From Minisyncoccota bacterium (GTDB taxonomy: Bacteria; Patescibacteriota; Minisyncoccia; Phycocordibacterales; Phycocordibacteraceae): DNA of 33,045 nt. How positions within the stretch are numbered: the stretch's first letter is position 1; every line of letters begins with the position of its first letter. The notes under the pieces are model-generated. The model saw only the letters and a list, made by a program, of their open reading frames with translations. It ran no database searches and was not told where the DNA came from. This document shows positions 8,076-14,722 of the stretch, one piece after another. Where the stretch lies: the NCBI GenBank assembly GCA_028687085.1, contig JAQUAU010000003.1:1-33045 (forward strand), in the 5' to 3' direction. Made by a program: the position numbers and the translations under genes.

Positions 8076-8226
8076 GGAAAAGCCCCACGCTCTTTGTGGG
8101 ACTTCCCCTGGTAGTTCATCCTGGAGAGACGGAGCCTCGGTTTTATAGGTGGTCCTAGGTAGCAGATACATCTGCAGGTGGGGGACCGGTAAAATAAGTA
8201 AGGTTCCTCCCGACCGAGAATGAACT
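8076..8226 (-). ncRNA. Candidate structured small RNA of about 150 nt, 6S-like in outline
   Basis: No convincing ORF covers 8050-8290. Read on the minus strand the stretch makes a rod: closing stem AGTTCAT (8220-8226 with 8113-8119), an apical GCAGAT/ATCTGC hairpin within a GGTCC/GGACC stem, and weaker pairs between. It is followed by a 9-bp terminator hairpin (8080-8104, loop 8089-8095) with TTTTCC after it. A promoter (TTGACT 8256-8261, 17 bp, GAAAAT 8233-8238) would start transcription almost exactly at base 8226, the first base of the closing stem. The rod shape and size recall 6S RNA; the SRP, tmRNA and RNase P signatures I know are absent. The family assignment is a guess. Confidence 0.45.
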
Positions 8227-8232
8227 CCTTTC

Positions 8233-8261
8233 ATTTTCGTTTTATACATCCCAAAAGTCAA
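8233..8261 (-). promoter_or_regulatory. Promoter of the candidate small RNA
   Basis: TTGACT and GAAAAT with a 17-bp spacer on the minus strand. TATAAA at about 8239-8244 could be an alternative -10. Confidence 0.4.
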
Positions 8262-8306
8262 GTAAAAACGGAGGAAAATCAAGTGGGAAAGCTGTGCATA
8301 TCACTG

Positions 8307-8312
8307 TATACT
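8307..8312 (+). promoter_or_regulatory. -10 box of prmC (near-leaderless)
   Basis: TATACT lies 11 nt before the ATG at 8324, so the transcript would start a few bases before the start codon. No clear -35; a GGAGG at 8271-8275 is too far away to serve as ribosome site. Confidence 0.45.
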
Positions 8313-8323
8313 GCGTGCATAAC

Positions 8324-9133
8324 ATGACTTCTCCCTACTTCACCGAGGTTTCGAAGGGCAAAGACGAAAAATGGCTCCTGGATGAAAAATATGGGGGTTT
8401 ACGAAACCCCCGCTTTGAAGCAGATGTGAAGCGGCTCGCCTCGGGCGAGCCGCTTAGTTATGTCATCGGCCACCAACCCTTCATGGGTCTCACCATCTAC
8501 CTCGACTCTCATCCGCTCATCCCCCGCCCCGAGACCGAGTGGTGGACCGAAAAACTAGTGAGCAGTTTGCAGGAGCAGGAAGCAGCGGTGCGGCTTTTGG
8601 ATCTGTGCGCAGGCTCGGGCGCAATCGGCTGTGCCGCACTCGCGTCACTACCATATATGGAAGTGTTTTTCGGCGAGATCGATCCGGCACATGAGACGAT
8701 TATCCGGAAAAATATCCGCGAGAATCATCTCGACGAGTCACGCACCCACATCTCTATCGGCGACCTCTTCGAACCGTTCGAGAATATGACATTCGATATC
8801 ATCGCCGCGAACCCGCCCTACGTCCCCGCCGGCCGCACGCTCGAGCAAAGCGTCGCCGACTATGAGCCGGCGCTCGCCCTTCGCGCAGGCGACGACGGAC
8901 TCGCTATCATCCGCCGCATCGCCACAGAGCTCCCAAAGCACCTCACTAAGAGCGGTGTCGCCTGGATCGAGGTCGACAGCGCGCACGCGGCAGCTCCGAC
9001 GCCCGAAGGGATCGGAGCCCCGACCGAAAGCGTCGGGGCCGCGTGCGCGCTCTTCACCTCCCAAGGCCTCGCGGCCGAGATACGCACCGACCAGTACGGC
9101 GCGCCGCGCGTCATCCTGGTATCATTCCCCTAA
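8324..9133 (+). CDS. prmC: Release factor glutamine N5-methyltransferase
   Basis: A 269-aa SAM-dependent enzyme that methylates the glutamine of the GGQ motif in peptide-chain release factors. Hallmarks: RPETE (about residue 68), motif I DLCAGSGAIG (about 93) and the catalytic NPPYVP (about 163). The ATG at 8324 was chosen because the -10 box lies just upstream; the earlier GTG at 8294 would put the -10 inside the gene. Three palindromes are translated within it: 8393-8411, 8429-8455 and 9017-9039 (peptide GAPTESVGA). The stop overlaps the start of the next gene (TAATG), so the two should be cotranslated. Confidence 0.93.
   Translation: MTSPYFTEVSKGKDEKWLLDEKYGGLRNPRFEADVKRLASGEPLSYVIGHQPFMGLTIYLDSHPLIPRPETEWWTEKLVSSLQEQEAAVRLLDLCAGSGAIGCAALASLPYMEVFFGEIDPAHETIIRKNIRENHLDESRTHISIGDLFEPFENMTFDIIAANPPYVPAGRTLEQSVADYEPALALRAGDDGLAIIRRIATELPKHLTKSGVAWIEVDSAHAAAPTPEGIGAPTESVGAACALFTSQGLAAEIRTDQYGAPRVILVSFP
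8393..8411. repeat. In-frame hairpin in prmC, first
   Basis: GGGGGTTT-ACG-AAACCCCC, perfect 8-bp stem, encoding GGLRNP in the N-terminal domain of PrmC. Confidence 0.7.
8429..8455. repeat. In-frame hairpin in prmC, second
   Basis: Perfect 12-bp stem (AAGCGGCTCGCC) with loop TCG, encoding KRLASGEPL. Only 17 bp separate it from the preceding hairpin. Confidence 0.75.
9017..9039. repeat. CCGACCGAAAGCGTCGG palindrome, copy in prmC
   Basis: GCCCCGAC/GTCGGGGC stem with loop CGAAAGC; translated APTESVG. The same 17-base core, and the same peptide, occur in rpsP at 28858-28876. Confidence 0.8.
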
Positions 9134-9417
9134 TGCCTGATCAGCCGCTCCAGCCGTTTGCGCCCCCGACCGCACTATTCAAACAATTCGCTCTCTCGGG
9201 CGCTCCTTCAAGCGGCGTGCTCGTCGAGTGGACGCTTCTCATCATCTTCGCTTTCTGGGCAATCTATACGCTCATCGCCATCTACCATTGGCTTAAATAT
9301 TCTCACGCCTCATGGGTCGCCGTCCCGGCGATAGCGGTTCACCTCTTTATCTCATTCGCGCTCATGTCCTATGCTCTTTCAGGCAACGCCTTCTCCCTCA
9401 CGCCCTACCTACCATGA
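9133..9417 (+). CDS. Two-helix membrane protein, 94 aa
   Basis: Small inner-membrane protein with two hydrophobic helices (WTLLIIFAFWAIYTLIAIYHWL and WVAVPAIAVHLFISFALMSYAL) and short polar ends. Its start overlaps the prmC stop (TAATG) and its TGA overlaps the ATG of the next gene (ATGA). It therefore sits in a tightly coupled three-gene operon with prmC and the bPH2-domain protein. No family recognised; a partner of the downstream membrane protein is plausible from coupling alone. Confidence 0.8.
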   Translation: MPDQPLQPFAPPTALFKQFALSGAPSSGVLVEWTLLIIFAFWAIYTLIAIYHWLKYSHASWVAVPAIAVHLFISFALMSYALSGNAFSLTPYLP

Positions 9418-9941
9418 GAGAATTTGAACTCGAACCCGGTGAACACCTTGTGATGGAAGCGCGCAAGCATTGGTTCCTCTTTCTCGGCGAGCTCCTGCCC
9501 TTCGCTATCCTCGCCGTACTTCCCTTCGCGCTCCCGAAGCTGCTTGTCCTCGCGCCGCCTATGGCAGACTACGCATCCCTCTTCGACTATCACACAACGC
9601 TCGCGCGCGCCGGACTCGGCGTCTGGCTTCTTATCTCGTGGACGCTCGCCTGGAGCGCCTTCACTCGCTACTACTTGAATGCCTGGGTGCTCACCAATAA
9701 GCGCATTGTCGATATCAAACAGCGCGGCTACTTCTCTCGCTCGGTGTCGAGCCTCTTCCTTACCCGCGTGCAAGACGTGACGACGAACGTCGTCGGCGTC
9801 CTACCCTCGCTTCTCAACATTGGTGATATTAAGGTCCAGACAGCGGCTGAGGATGTCGAGTTTATCATGCACGGCATCCCGCGTCCTGAACAAATGCGCG
9901 ACATCATCCTGCGCTACGTCTCCGAGAAGCCAGCCCAGTAG
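9414..9941 (+). CDS. Membrane protein with bacterial PH-like (bPH2) domain
   Basis: A 175-aa protein. The start overlaps the upstream stop by ATGA. Residues 1-20 (EFELEPGEHLVMEARKHWF) are typical of the YdbS/YdbT-like opening. Two membrane helices follow (FLGELLPFAILAVLPFALPKLLVL and AGLGVWLLISWTLAWSAFT). The bPH2 domain then begins at YYLNAWVLTNKRIVDIKQRGYFSRSVSSL and ends with GDIKVQTAAEDVEFIMHGIPRP. Such proteins are membrane-associated and of unknown activity. The longer frame upstream is only the 94-aa gene read in another frame. Confidence 0.88.
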   Translation: MREFELEPGEHLVMEARKHWFLFLGELLPFAILAVLPFALPKLLVLAPPMADYASLFDYHTTLARAGLGVWLLISWTLAWSAFTRYYLNAWVLTNKRIVDIKQRGYFSRSVSSLFLTRVQDVTTNVVGVLPSLLNIGDIKVQTAAEDVEFIMHGIPRPEQMRDIILRYVSEKPAQ

Positions 9942-9973
9942 GTACGTCTGCTGGTTCAAAAATACCGCTGTCT

Positions 9974-9981
9974 GATATACT
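9974..9981 (+). promoter_or_regulatory. Extended -10 of hisS, leaderless
   Basis: TGATATACT (extended -10 TGN plus TATACT at 9976-9981) ends 8 nt before the ATG at 9990, so transcription would start at or next to the start codon. No good -35, as expected with an extended -10. Confidence 0.6.
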
Positions 9982-9989
9982 CGAGGCAT

Positions 9990-11225
9990 ATGTCAGAACC
10001 GCTCTCAACCGAACCCTACAAAGGCGTCCGCGATTTCTACCCCGCCGACTGGGCGAGAATGGACGCTCTCTTCTCTACGCTCCGGAGCGTGCTCCGCGGC
10101 TGGGGCTATGAAGAGTACAATGCCTCTCCGCTCGAACGTGCCGAACTCTATGAGGCGAAGACCTCTGACGAGATAGTCGGTGAGCAGACCTACACCTTTA
10201 TAGACCGCGGCGACCGCAAGGTAACGCTCCGCCCCGAGATGACGCCGACCTTGGCGCGCATGGTGGCGAATAAGCGCCGCGAGATTCCCTTTCCGCTCCG
10301 CTGGTTCTCGATCCCGAACGTCTTTCGTTATGAACGACCGCAGAAGGGGCGCCTGCGCGAGCACTACCAGCTGAACGTCGACCTTGTTGGCGCCAGCTCA
10401 GACGAGGCGGATATCGAGATAATCCAGCTCGCCTCGGCGCTCCTCAAGGCATTCGGCGCACGAGAAAGCGACTTCATTATTCGCGTGAACTCGCGCTCGC
10501 TTCTGAACGCCGCGTGCGCGGCGGCCGGACTCAAGGGCGAGCATATCCGACAGTATCTGCACCTGCTCGACAAGAGAGCCAAGATGACGCCGGCGGCGTT
10601 TGAAGCAGCGCGCAACGCCATCACGACCAAGGACCCGCTCGCACTCATCGACTCAAAGGTGATGGAAACATTCATCGAGACACTGAAGGCGCGCGGCGTC
10701 GGTAACGCCGTCTTCGACCCCGGTACCACGCGCGGCTTCGACTACTACACCGGTATCGTGTTTGAAGTTTTCGACACGAACCCAGCGAACCCCCGCTCGC
10801 TCTTCGGCGGCGGCCGCTTTGATAAGCTGGTCGCTCTCTTCGGCAGTGACCCAATTCCCGCAGTCGGGTTCGGCATGGGCGACGTTACGCTCGCCGACTT
10901 CCTCGAGACGCACGGGCTCCTGCCGAGCGCAAAGGGCGGCACGCCGGAGCTCTATCTCGGCACCCCCTCAATAAACGACATCCCCGCCGCACAGGCCTTC
11001 GCCGATACGCTCCGCGCAGAAGGCGGTCGCGTGTTTGTGAACCTCAGCGACCGCGCGCTCGGCGACCAGATAAAAGATGCCGTGAAGCGCGGCATTCCGC
11101 TCTTTATCGCCTATGGCGCCGACGAAGTGAAGAACCAGACGCTTCGCATGAAGATACTCGCCACCGGCGAAGAGGCCGGTCTCCCTGTTTCTGAATTGCC
11201 CGCGCGCTTGCGTGCCGGGAGCTGA
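9990..11225 (+). CDS. hisS: Histidine--tRNA ligase
   Basis: Class II aminoacyl-tRNA synthetase charging tRNA-His. 411 aa, normal length. Motif 2 region FRYERPQKGRLREHYQLNVD (about residues 114-133), the histidine-specific TRGFDYYTGIVFE (about 245-257), GGGRFDKL and motif 3 AVGFGMGDVTL are all present. The anticodon-binding domain follows (LFIAYGADEVKNQTLRMK). The exonuclease gene starts 4 bp after its TGA stop and is likely cotranscribed. Confidence 0.96.
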   Translation: MSEPLSTEPYKGVRDFYPADWARMDALFSTLRSVLRGWGYEEYNASPLERAELYEAKTSDEIVGEQTYTFIDRGDRKVTLRPEMTPTLARMVANKRREIPFPLRWFSIPNVFRYERPQKGRLREHYQLNVDLVGASSDEADIEIIQLASALLKAFGARESDFIIRVNSRSLLNAACAAAGLKGEHIRQYLHLLDKRAKMTPAAFEAARNAITTKDPLALIDSKVMETFIETLKARGVGNAVFDPGTTRGFDYYTGIVFEVFDTNPANPRSLFGGGRFDKLVALFGSDPIPAVGFGMGDVTLADFLETHGLLPSAKGGTPELYLGTPSINDIPAAQAFADTLRAEGGRVFVNLSDRALGDQIKDAVKRGIPLFIAYGADEVKNQTLRMKILATGEEAGLPVSELPARLRAGS

Positions 11226-11229
11226 CCCT

Positions 11230-11811
11230 ATGCGCGCCATAACGTTCGATATCGAATCAATCTCCGATTCCATGGTGCGCGGGCATATCGATGTGAACGA
11301 GCAGGAGCTCACGGTCGTCGCCATCCATGATTCGGAGACTGGTGCGTATACCTCATTTTTTAAAGAAGATTTGCCGAGGCTCTGGCCGATACTAGAGCGC
11401 GCCGATATGCTCATCGGTTTCAATTCTGATACGTTCGATATCCCGCTTTTGAATCGCTACTATCCGGGCGATCTGACCCACATCCGCTCGCTCGATCTCC
11501 TGTCTGAGGTGGCTAAGGTGCTCGGCCGGCGCATCCGGCTCCAGTCGATCGCTGAAGCAACGCTCGGCAGAGGCAAGAAGGGTGACGGTCTTAAGGCGGG
11601 AGAATGGTGGAAGGAGGGCAAGCGAGACAAGGTGGCCGAGTACTGTATCGAGGATGTGCGCCTTACCCGCGAGCTCTACGACTATGCGCTCAAACACGGC
11701 ATATTGAAATACAAGGATCTGCGCGATAAGCGCGACATTAAGATTGATACGTCGCACTGGAACGGCTCGTCGGCCGATGCTCCCGCGATGACGCACGCCT
11801 TGGGGCTATAA
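11230..11811 (+). CDS. DEDD-type 3'-5' exonuclease / RNase H-like protein (YprB-like)
   Basis: A 193-aa protein with a ribonuclease H-like fold. The four acidic sites are visible: FDIES (D, E) at the N-terminus, IGFNSDTFDIPLL, and YCIEDVRLTRELYDY near residue 140. This fits the RNase_H_2/YprB group, predicted to act on nucleic acid 3' ends. The ATG at 11230 begins the conserved MRAITFDIES; it lies 4 bp after the hisS stop. Its TAA stop (11809-11811) is inside the -10 box of the following gene. Confidence 0.82.
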   Translation: MRAITFDIESISDSMVRGHIDVNEQELTVVAIHDSETGAYTSFFKEDLPRLWPILERADMLIGFNSDTFDIPLLNRYYPGDLTHIRSLDLLSEVAKVLGRRIRLQSIAEATLGRGKKGDGLKAGEWWKEGKRDKVAEYCIEDVRLTRELYDYALKHGILKYKDLRDKRDIKIDTSHWNGSSADAPAMTHALGL

Positions 11812-11812
11812 T
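11807..11812 (+). promoter_or_regulatory. -10 box of the DsbA-like gene, leaderless
   Basis: Perfect TATAAT whose last base is 6 nt before the ATG at 11819. The stop codon of the upstream exonuclease gene is embedded in it. No good -35. Confidence 0.55.
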
Positions 11813-11818
11813 AGGCCT

Positions 11819-12490
11819 ATGAAAAACTCCCTCACTATCCCTCTCGCCATTATCACCGGAGGCTGTATCATCGCGGGCGCCATCTATTTCTCAATTGCAA
11901 AGAGTCCTGCAGCCGATCTTACTATCGGCAATCCGGCTCTCATGCGGCCGCTCAGCGCCTCCGACCACATTCTCGGCAACCCCGCGGCCAAGGTGATGAT
12001 TGTCGAGTACTCCGACTTCGACTGCGAGTACTGCAAAAACTTCCACGAGACCCTGCATCAGCTCGTCGCTAATGAAGGCGCGAAGGGCGACGTCGCATGG
12101 ACGTTTCGACAATTCCCGCTTTCTGAGATACACCCAAACGCTCTCTCTCATGCGCTCGCCGCCGAGTGCGCCGCAGCAGTCGGCGGCAACGACGCGTTCT
12201 GGAGATTCGCGGATATTCTCTACGCGAACCAGCCGGCGAGTCCGGAGCGATATGGCGCACTTGCACAGGCTGCAAACGTGCCGAGTGACGCATTCGCGTC
12301 GTGCTACGCGAACGCCTCGACGACAGAGAGCATGCGCGTTGCCTCCGACCGGCAGAACGCTCTCGATATGGGCGCAGACGGGACGCCCTTCTCGATTATT
12401 TTCGTCGTCGGCAAACCGCCGGTCGTGATGAACGGCGCCTACGCCTACGACGCAGCGAAGCAGCTTATCGACGAAGCGCTCGCGAACTAA
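11819..12490 (+). CDS. DsbA-family thiol-disulfide oxidoreductase, membrane-anchored
   Basis: A 223-aa protein that should catalyse disulfide formation or exchange outside the membrane. An N-terminal anchor helix (IPLAIITGGCIIAGAIYFSIA) is followed by a thioredoxin fold of the Thioredoxin_4/DsbA type. The active site is C69-E-Y-C72 in YSDFDCEYCKNFH, and the cis-proline is P190 in GTPFSI. The large helical insertion (ALSHALAAECAAAVGGNDAFWRF) is typical. It is followed directly by the long inverted repeat at 12491-12599. Confidence 0.9.
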   Translation: MKNSLTIPLAIITGGCIIAGAIYFSIAKSPAADLTIGNPALMRPLSASDHILGNPAAKVMIVEYSDFDCEYCKNFHETLHQLVANEGAKGDVAWTFRQFPLSEIHPNALSHALAAECAAAVGGNDAFWRFADILYANQPASPERYGALAQAANVPSDAFASCYANASTTESMRVASDRQNALDMGADGTPFSIIFVVGKPPVVMNGAYAYDAAKQLIDEALAN

Positions 12491-12599
12491 CGAAAAGGCG
12501 TAAGGTAATTTTTTGGGGCTCCGCAGACTGACGAGGCGAGGACTGAGCGATTTTTCAGCAGAAAAATCGCGTACCCAAAAATTACCTTACGCCTTTTCG
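12491..12599. repeat. Long nested inverted repeat filling the convergent gap
   Basis: Outer arms 12491-12517 and 12574-12599 (CGAAAAGGCGTAAGGTAATT...) pair over 26 bp with one bulged T. Inside, CGATTTTTC-AGCA-GAAAAATCG (12548-12569) forms a second perfect 9-bp hairpin, and GACTGA occurs twice between (around 12526 and 12541). It starts at the base after the dsbA-like stop and ends 2 bp before the nuclease stop. It could end transcription from both sides, but is much larger than a usual terminator and may be a small inserted element. Confidence 0.85.
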
Positions 12600-12601
12600 A
12601 G

Positions 12602-13447
12602 TCACTCCTCATCCACCAGTTCAAGCCGATAGATATCAAACGAGTTGTCGCCCTCGAACATATCGGAGGGGTTCGGCAGATAGACACGCCGGCGCATAAT
12701 CTCTTCGGTCGCGTCGTGCAGTAGCCGATGAAAGACTTTAAAATCTTGAGCGTGCTTTGCAAAATCTATTTCATACCGCCTCATCTGCTTACGGCCATCG
12801 GCATTCCGCGTCTTCTTGCACTCGTAGACGATAAAGCGCCGCACCGGCTTGCCGAACATTTCTCGCACGGTGTAGTAATTAAAGAGCGCCTGAATGACGA
12901 ACAGCGACTTCGTCGCGCCGCCCTTGCTAAACGACGCCACGAACTTATGATCCACGATATCTACCGCGCCTTTTTCTACTTTTGATTCAACTACGAGATC
13001 TGAAATTGCTTTGATAGGAATGGGGAGCCCTTCCACCTCTACCACGCCGCGCACTTCGACGCCGAGCACCTTGTGCCGCGGCGGCCGCGCGAGATAGTAG
13101 CCGATAGCGCGCAGGTACTCAGCCTCCATATGCTGACGCTTCTCTCTCTTCGCTTTCTTAGTCTTCGCTGCACCAAAATTAATCTCGAAGTCGGCGACGT
13201 TGCGCACATATTCCAGCCCTTTTTGTATCGCGATATTCTTGGGCACTCCGCTATAGAAGTGTTCAAGCGCCTTGTGCCCGGCGCTCCCGACGACCGCCGC
13301 GGGTGTTGTCGGCGTGTCGTAGATCTCTTCGACATAGCGCTTGTACCACGCCAAAGGGTTCCTCAAAAACGCCATCAAGCTCGAATGGCTCCAGTGCTTG
13401 ATCGGCGCCTTCCTTTTCTTCGCGACGACTCTCTTCTTACGCTTCAT
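12602..13447 (-). CDS. PD-(D/E)XK nuclease, RecB/Cas4-like
   Basis: A 281-aa predicted nuclease of the PDDEXK_1 group. After a basic N-terminus (KRKKRVVAKKRKAP), the SHSSLMAFLRNPLAWYKRYVE motif matches the RecB-family opening. GSAGHKALEHFY carries the conserved His, GAVDIVDHKF has the Asp and the Lys of the active core, and QALFNYYTV fits the following Q-x-x-x-Y motif. The four-cysteine iron-sulfur cluster of Cas4/AddB is not present. No CRISPR or RecB helicase genes are adjacent. It is probably leaderless. Confidence 0.82.
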   Translation of the reverse strand: MKRKKRVVAKKRKAPIKHWSHSSLMAFLRNPLAWYKRYVEEIYDTPTTPAAVVGSAGHKALEHFYSGVPKNIAIQKGLEYVRNVADFEINFGAAKTKKAKREKRQHMEAEYLRAIGYYLARPPRHKVLGVEVRGVVEVEGLPIPIKAISDLVVESKVEKGAVDIVDHKFVASFSKGGATKSLFVIQALFNYYTVREMFGKPVRRFIVYECKKTRNADGRKQMRRYEIDFAKHAQDFKVFHRLLHDATEEIMRRRVYLPNPSDMFEGDNSFDIYRLELVDEE

Positions 13448-13454
13448 ATGAGCA

Positions 13455-13463
13455 GTATACCAG
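13455..13463 (-). promoter_or_regulatory. Extended -10 of the PD-(D/E)XK nuclease gene
   Basis: On the minus strand TGGTATACT (TATACT at 13455-13460) ends 7 nt before the ATG at 13447: a leaderless arrangement like hisS. Confidence 0.55.
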
Positions 13464-13468
13464 ATACT

Positions 13469-13496
13469 TGACGATACGCATGAAGAGTGTATAATA
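13469..13496 (+). promoter_or_regulatory. Promoter of the 64-aa membrane protein gene
   Basis: TTGACG (13469-13474), 16-bp spacer, TATAAT (13491-13496), a near-consensus sigma-70 promoter. It gives a leader of about 60 nt ending in GGAG before the ATG at 13566. Confidence 0.7.
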
Positions 13497-13565
13497 GATA
13501 TGGCGATTAATTCCGTCTAAGACTCTGTTTCTTGGACATTTCCGGGTAGAACTTGGAGATTCATC

Positions 13566-13760
13566 ATGTTGAAAGTATTGCTCATTTATATCATCGGACT
13601 TACCCTGTCTTATGCGATCTGGGGACTCGCCGGGCTTCTATTTATGTTTATCTGTCTGACGCCTGTCGCGTTTCTTGCAATGGTAGCCATCTCTGCACTC
13701 GGCAACATAAACCCGAAGACCGCCCGTGAATTCGGCCATGCGCTCGCAAAAAGACACTAA
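13566..13760 (+). CDS. Two-helix membrane protein, 64 aa
   Basis: Small hydrophobic protein with helices LLIYIIGLTLSYAIWGLAGLLFMFI and PVAFLAMVAISALG, then a polar tail (NPKTAREFGHALAKRH). GGAG 8-11 nt before the ATG is a clear Shine-Dalgarno site. It has its own strong promoter and a terminator at 13785-13816, after which an rpoD-tail-like sequence follows at once. Not recognised. Its self-contained promoter-gene-terminator build resembles the other island genes. Confidence 0.75.
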   Translation: MLKVLLIYIIGLTLSYAIWGLAGLLFMFICLTPVAFLAMVAISALGNINPKTAREFGHALAKRH

Positions 13761-13784
13761 AGTGCCGAACTATCCTCAAACTCT

Positions 13785-13818
13785 CAAACCGCCCTTCCGG
13801 ACGGTTTGTATTTTTTTA
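13785..13818 (+). terminator. Terminator of the 64-aa membrane protein gene
   Basis: CAAACCGCCC / GGACGGTTTG stem with a TTC loop, followed by TATTTTTTT. Confidence 0.85.
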
Positions 13819-13840
13819 ATACGACTTCAGGCACCTCGCA
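13816..13840 (-). pseudogene. Possible decayed copy of the rpoD 3' end
   Basis: On the minus strand this reads ARCLKSY-stop, compared with ARHLKSY-stop at the end of RpoD and in the better-preserved copy at 15338-15373. The string CCTGAAGTCGTA (12 bases) is identical to the copy at 15338. Short, so chance is not excluded; proximity to the rpoD end and its place right after a terminator argue for a real remnant. Confidence 0.45.
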
Positions 13841-13888
13841 TTATTGTTTATCCATCCTGATTCCCTCACAACCCCCTCACACATGAAC

Positions 13889-13927
13889 TATCTCTAACTT
13901 GTGCCGACCGGTACATCTCTGGTGATA
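13889..13927. repeat. PaaX-2 bracketing repeat E (downstream copy)
   Basis: 39 bp, TATC...GATA ends around the core TTGTGCCGACCGGTACA. Its end is 4 bp before the stop codon of PaaX-like gene 2, mirroring repeat A. Confidence 0.8.
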
Positions 13928-13931
13928 CCCC

Positions 13932-14519
13932 TCATTGTTCGGTCGGAAGGTCAAAGTGTTCACGCAAATGTTTGTCGCGTTCAAGCTGTTCAACGATCAT
14001 ATACAATACGTCGGTTCCAATACGAAACTTAGCTTTGACGAGAGAGATGAGTTCTTCACAGTCATACGGGTATACCCAAACACTGTCTTGAAGCCGCACA
14101 AACCCATACTCCTCCATAAATCGCCGGAGTCGCACACGAATGCTTCTCCGTCGTTCTGGAATGTCAAAAATAACTACTCGCCAGCGTTTGTCCCATCGTT
14201 TTGGTTTTCGCGTGCTCGCATCCTTCAATGTTTCTAGCTCTAGCACCCGCTTCCCCGCGTCGGTTAGGCAAGCGTACTGCTTCCCATTACGTTCCTCAAA
14301 TGTAATGAGACCCTTTGTAACAAGACGCCCAAGCACCGACTTGACCCGATAATTTAATCGCGCTCCTTTCTTCTGCCCAGTGTAATACTTTAATATTTTT
14401 GAAAAATCTGGCACTGCGCCGATAGCGACCATAACGCCACCGACCGCGGCGAAAAGAAGCGCCTTTTGAAATGCGCCCCAACGCCGTCCTCTCCTTGCAG
14501 ATTGTTCGATGACACCCAT
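13932..14519 (-). CDS. PaaX-like protein 2 (winged helix plus Cas2-like C-terminal domain)
   Basis: 195 aa, the same length as PaaX-like protein 1 and alignable end to end. Order: MGVIEQSARRGRR, hydrophobic stretch LLFAAVGGVMVAIGAVP, winged helix (VLGRLVTKGLITFEERNGKQYACLTDAG), Cas2-like domain with the aspartate in WRVVIFDIPERRRSIRVRL and the conserved DVLYMIVEQLERDKHLREHF. It uses more A/T-ending codons than PaaX-like gene 1 and than the neighbouring core genes. This suggests either later arrival or different ancestry. Repeat F lies 40 bp upstream of the ATG, where binding could block transcription. Confidence 0.85.
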   Translation of the reverse strand: MGVIEQSARRGRRWGAFQKALLFAAVGGVMVAIGAVPDFSKILKYYTGQKKGARLNYRVKSVLGRLVTKGLITFEERNGKQYACLTDAGKRVLELETLKDASTRKPKRWDKRWRVVIFDIPERRRSIRVRLRRFMEEYGFVRLQDSVWVYPYDCEELISLVKAKFRIGTDVLYMIVEQLERDKHLREHFDLPTEQ

Positions 14520-14559
14520 CTTTCATATGCTATCCCGTGTCTCTATTTTTCTGTATCAC

Positions 14560-14598
14560 TATCCACAACTTGTGCCGACCGGTACATCTTTGAGGATA
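14560..14598. repeat. PaaX-2 bracketing repeat F (upstream copy)
   Basis: 39 bp, TATCC...GGATA ends, core TTGTGCCGACCGGTACA identical to repeat E. Confidence 0.8.
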
Positions 14599-14608
14599 CC
14601 TTGCTAAC

Positions 14609-14636
14609 TTGATAAGTGGTAGGAACGGTGTATAAA
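14609..14636 (+). promoter_or_regulatory. Promoter of the DUF5680 gene
   Basis: TTGATA (14609-14614), 16-bp spacer, TATAAA (14631-14636). The leader of about 80 nt contains a GGCAGG-ATTC-CCTGCC hairpin (about 14658-14673) before the ribosome site. Confidence 0.6.
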
Positions 14637-14722
14637 TGAGGGCTGATAGGAAGTTCTTGGCAGGATTCCCTGCCCCTCGAGAATTCTCTCGGGTTTCAAA
14701 CACTATAGAGCAGGAGTCCAAT

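Larger units (their letters stand above)
13889..14598 (-). mobile_element. Candidate repeat-bracketed unit carrying PaaX-like gene 2
   Basis: A 710-bp unit laid out as at 6718-7406: repeat E (13889-13927), PaaX-like gene 2 (13932-14519), repeat F (14560-14598). E and F are direct copies (33 of 39 bases), with a core different from the A/B core. Mobile unit versus autoregulated gene is unresolved. Confidence 0.4.

Noticed and set aside
8076..8226. SRP RNA, tmRNA or RNase P RNA at the candidate ncRNA
   Set aside because: The SRP tetraloop/GGAAGCAGCC-type signature, a tRNA-like end and the RNase P core motifs are not seen.
9930..9956. A terminator between the bPH2 gene and hisS (CCAGC...GCTGG)
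   Set aside because: The stem is only 5 bp, the loop long and the following tract is A-rich, not U-rich on the plus strand.
6757..14519. Calling the two PaaX-like proteins CRISPR Cas2
   Set aside because: They carry an extra winged helix and hydrophobic segment, there is no cas1, and no CRISPR array is visible anywhere in the window.
6757..14519. Calling the two PaaX-like genes phenylacetate-degradation repressors
   Set aside because: No paa catabolic genes are present, and the proteins are much shorter than PaaX; only the domain family is supported.
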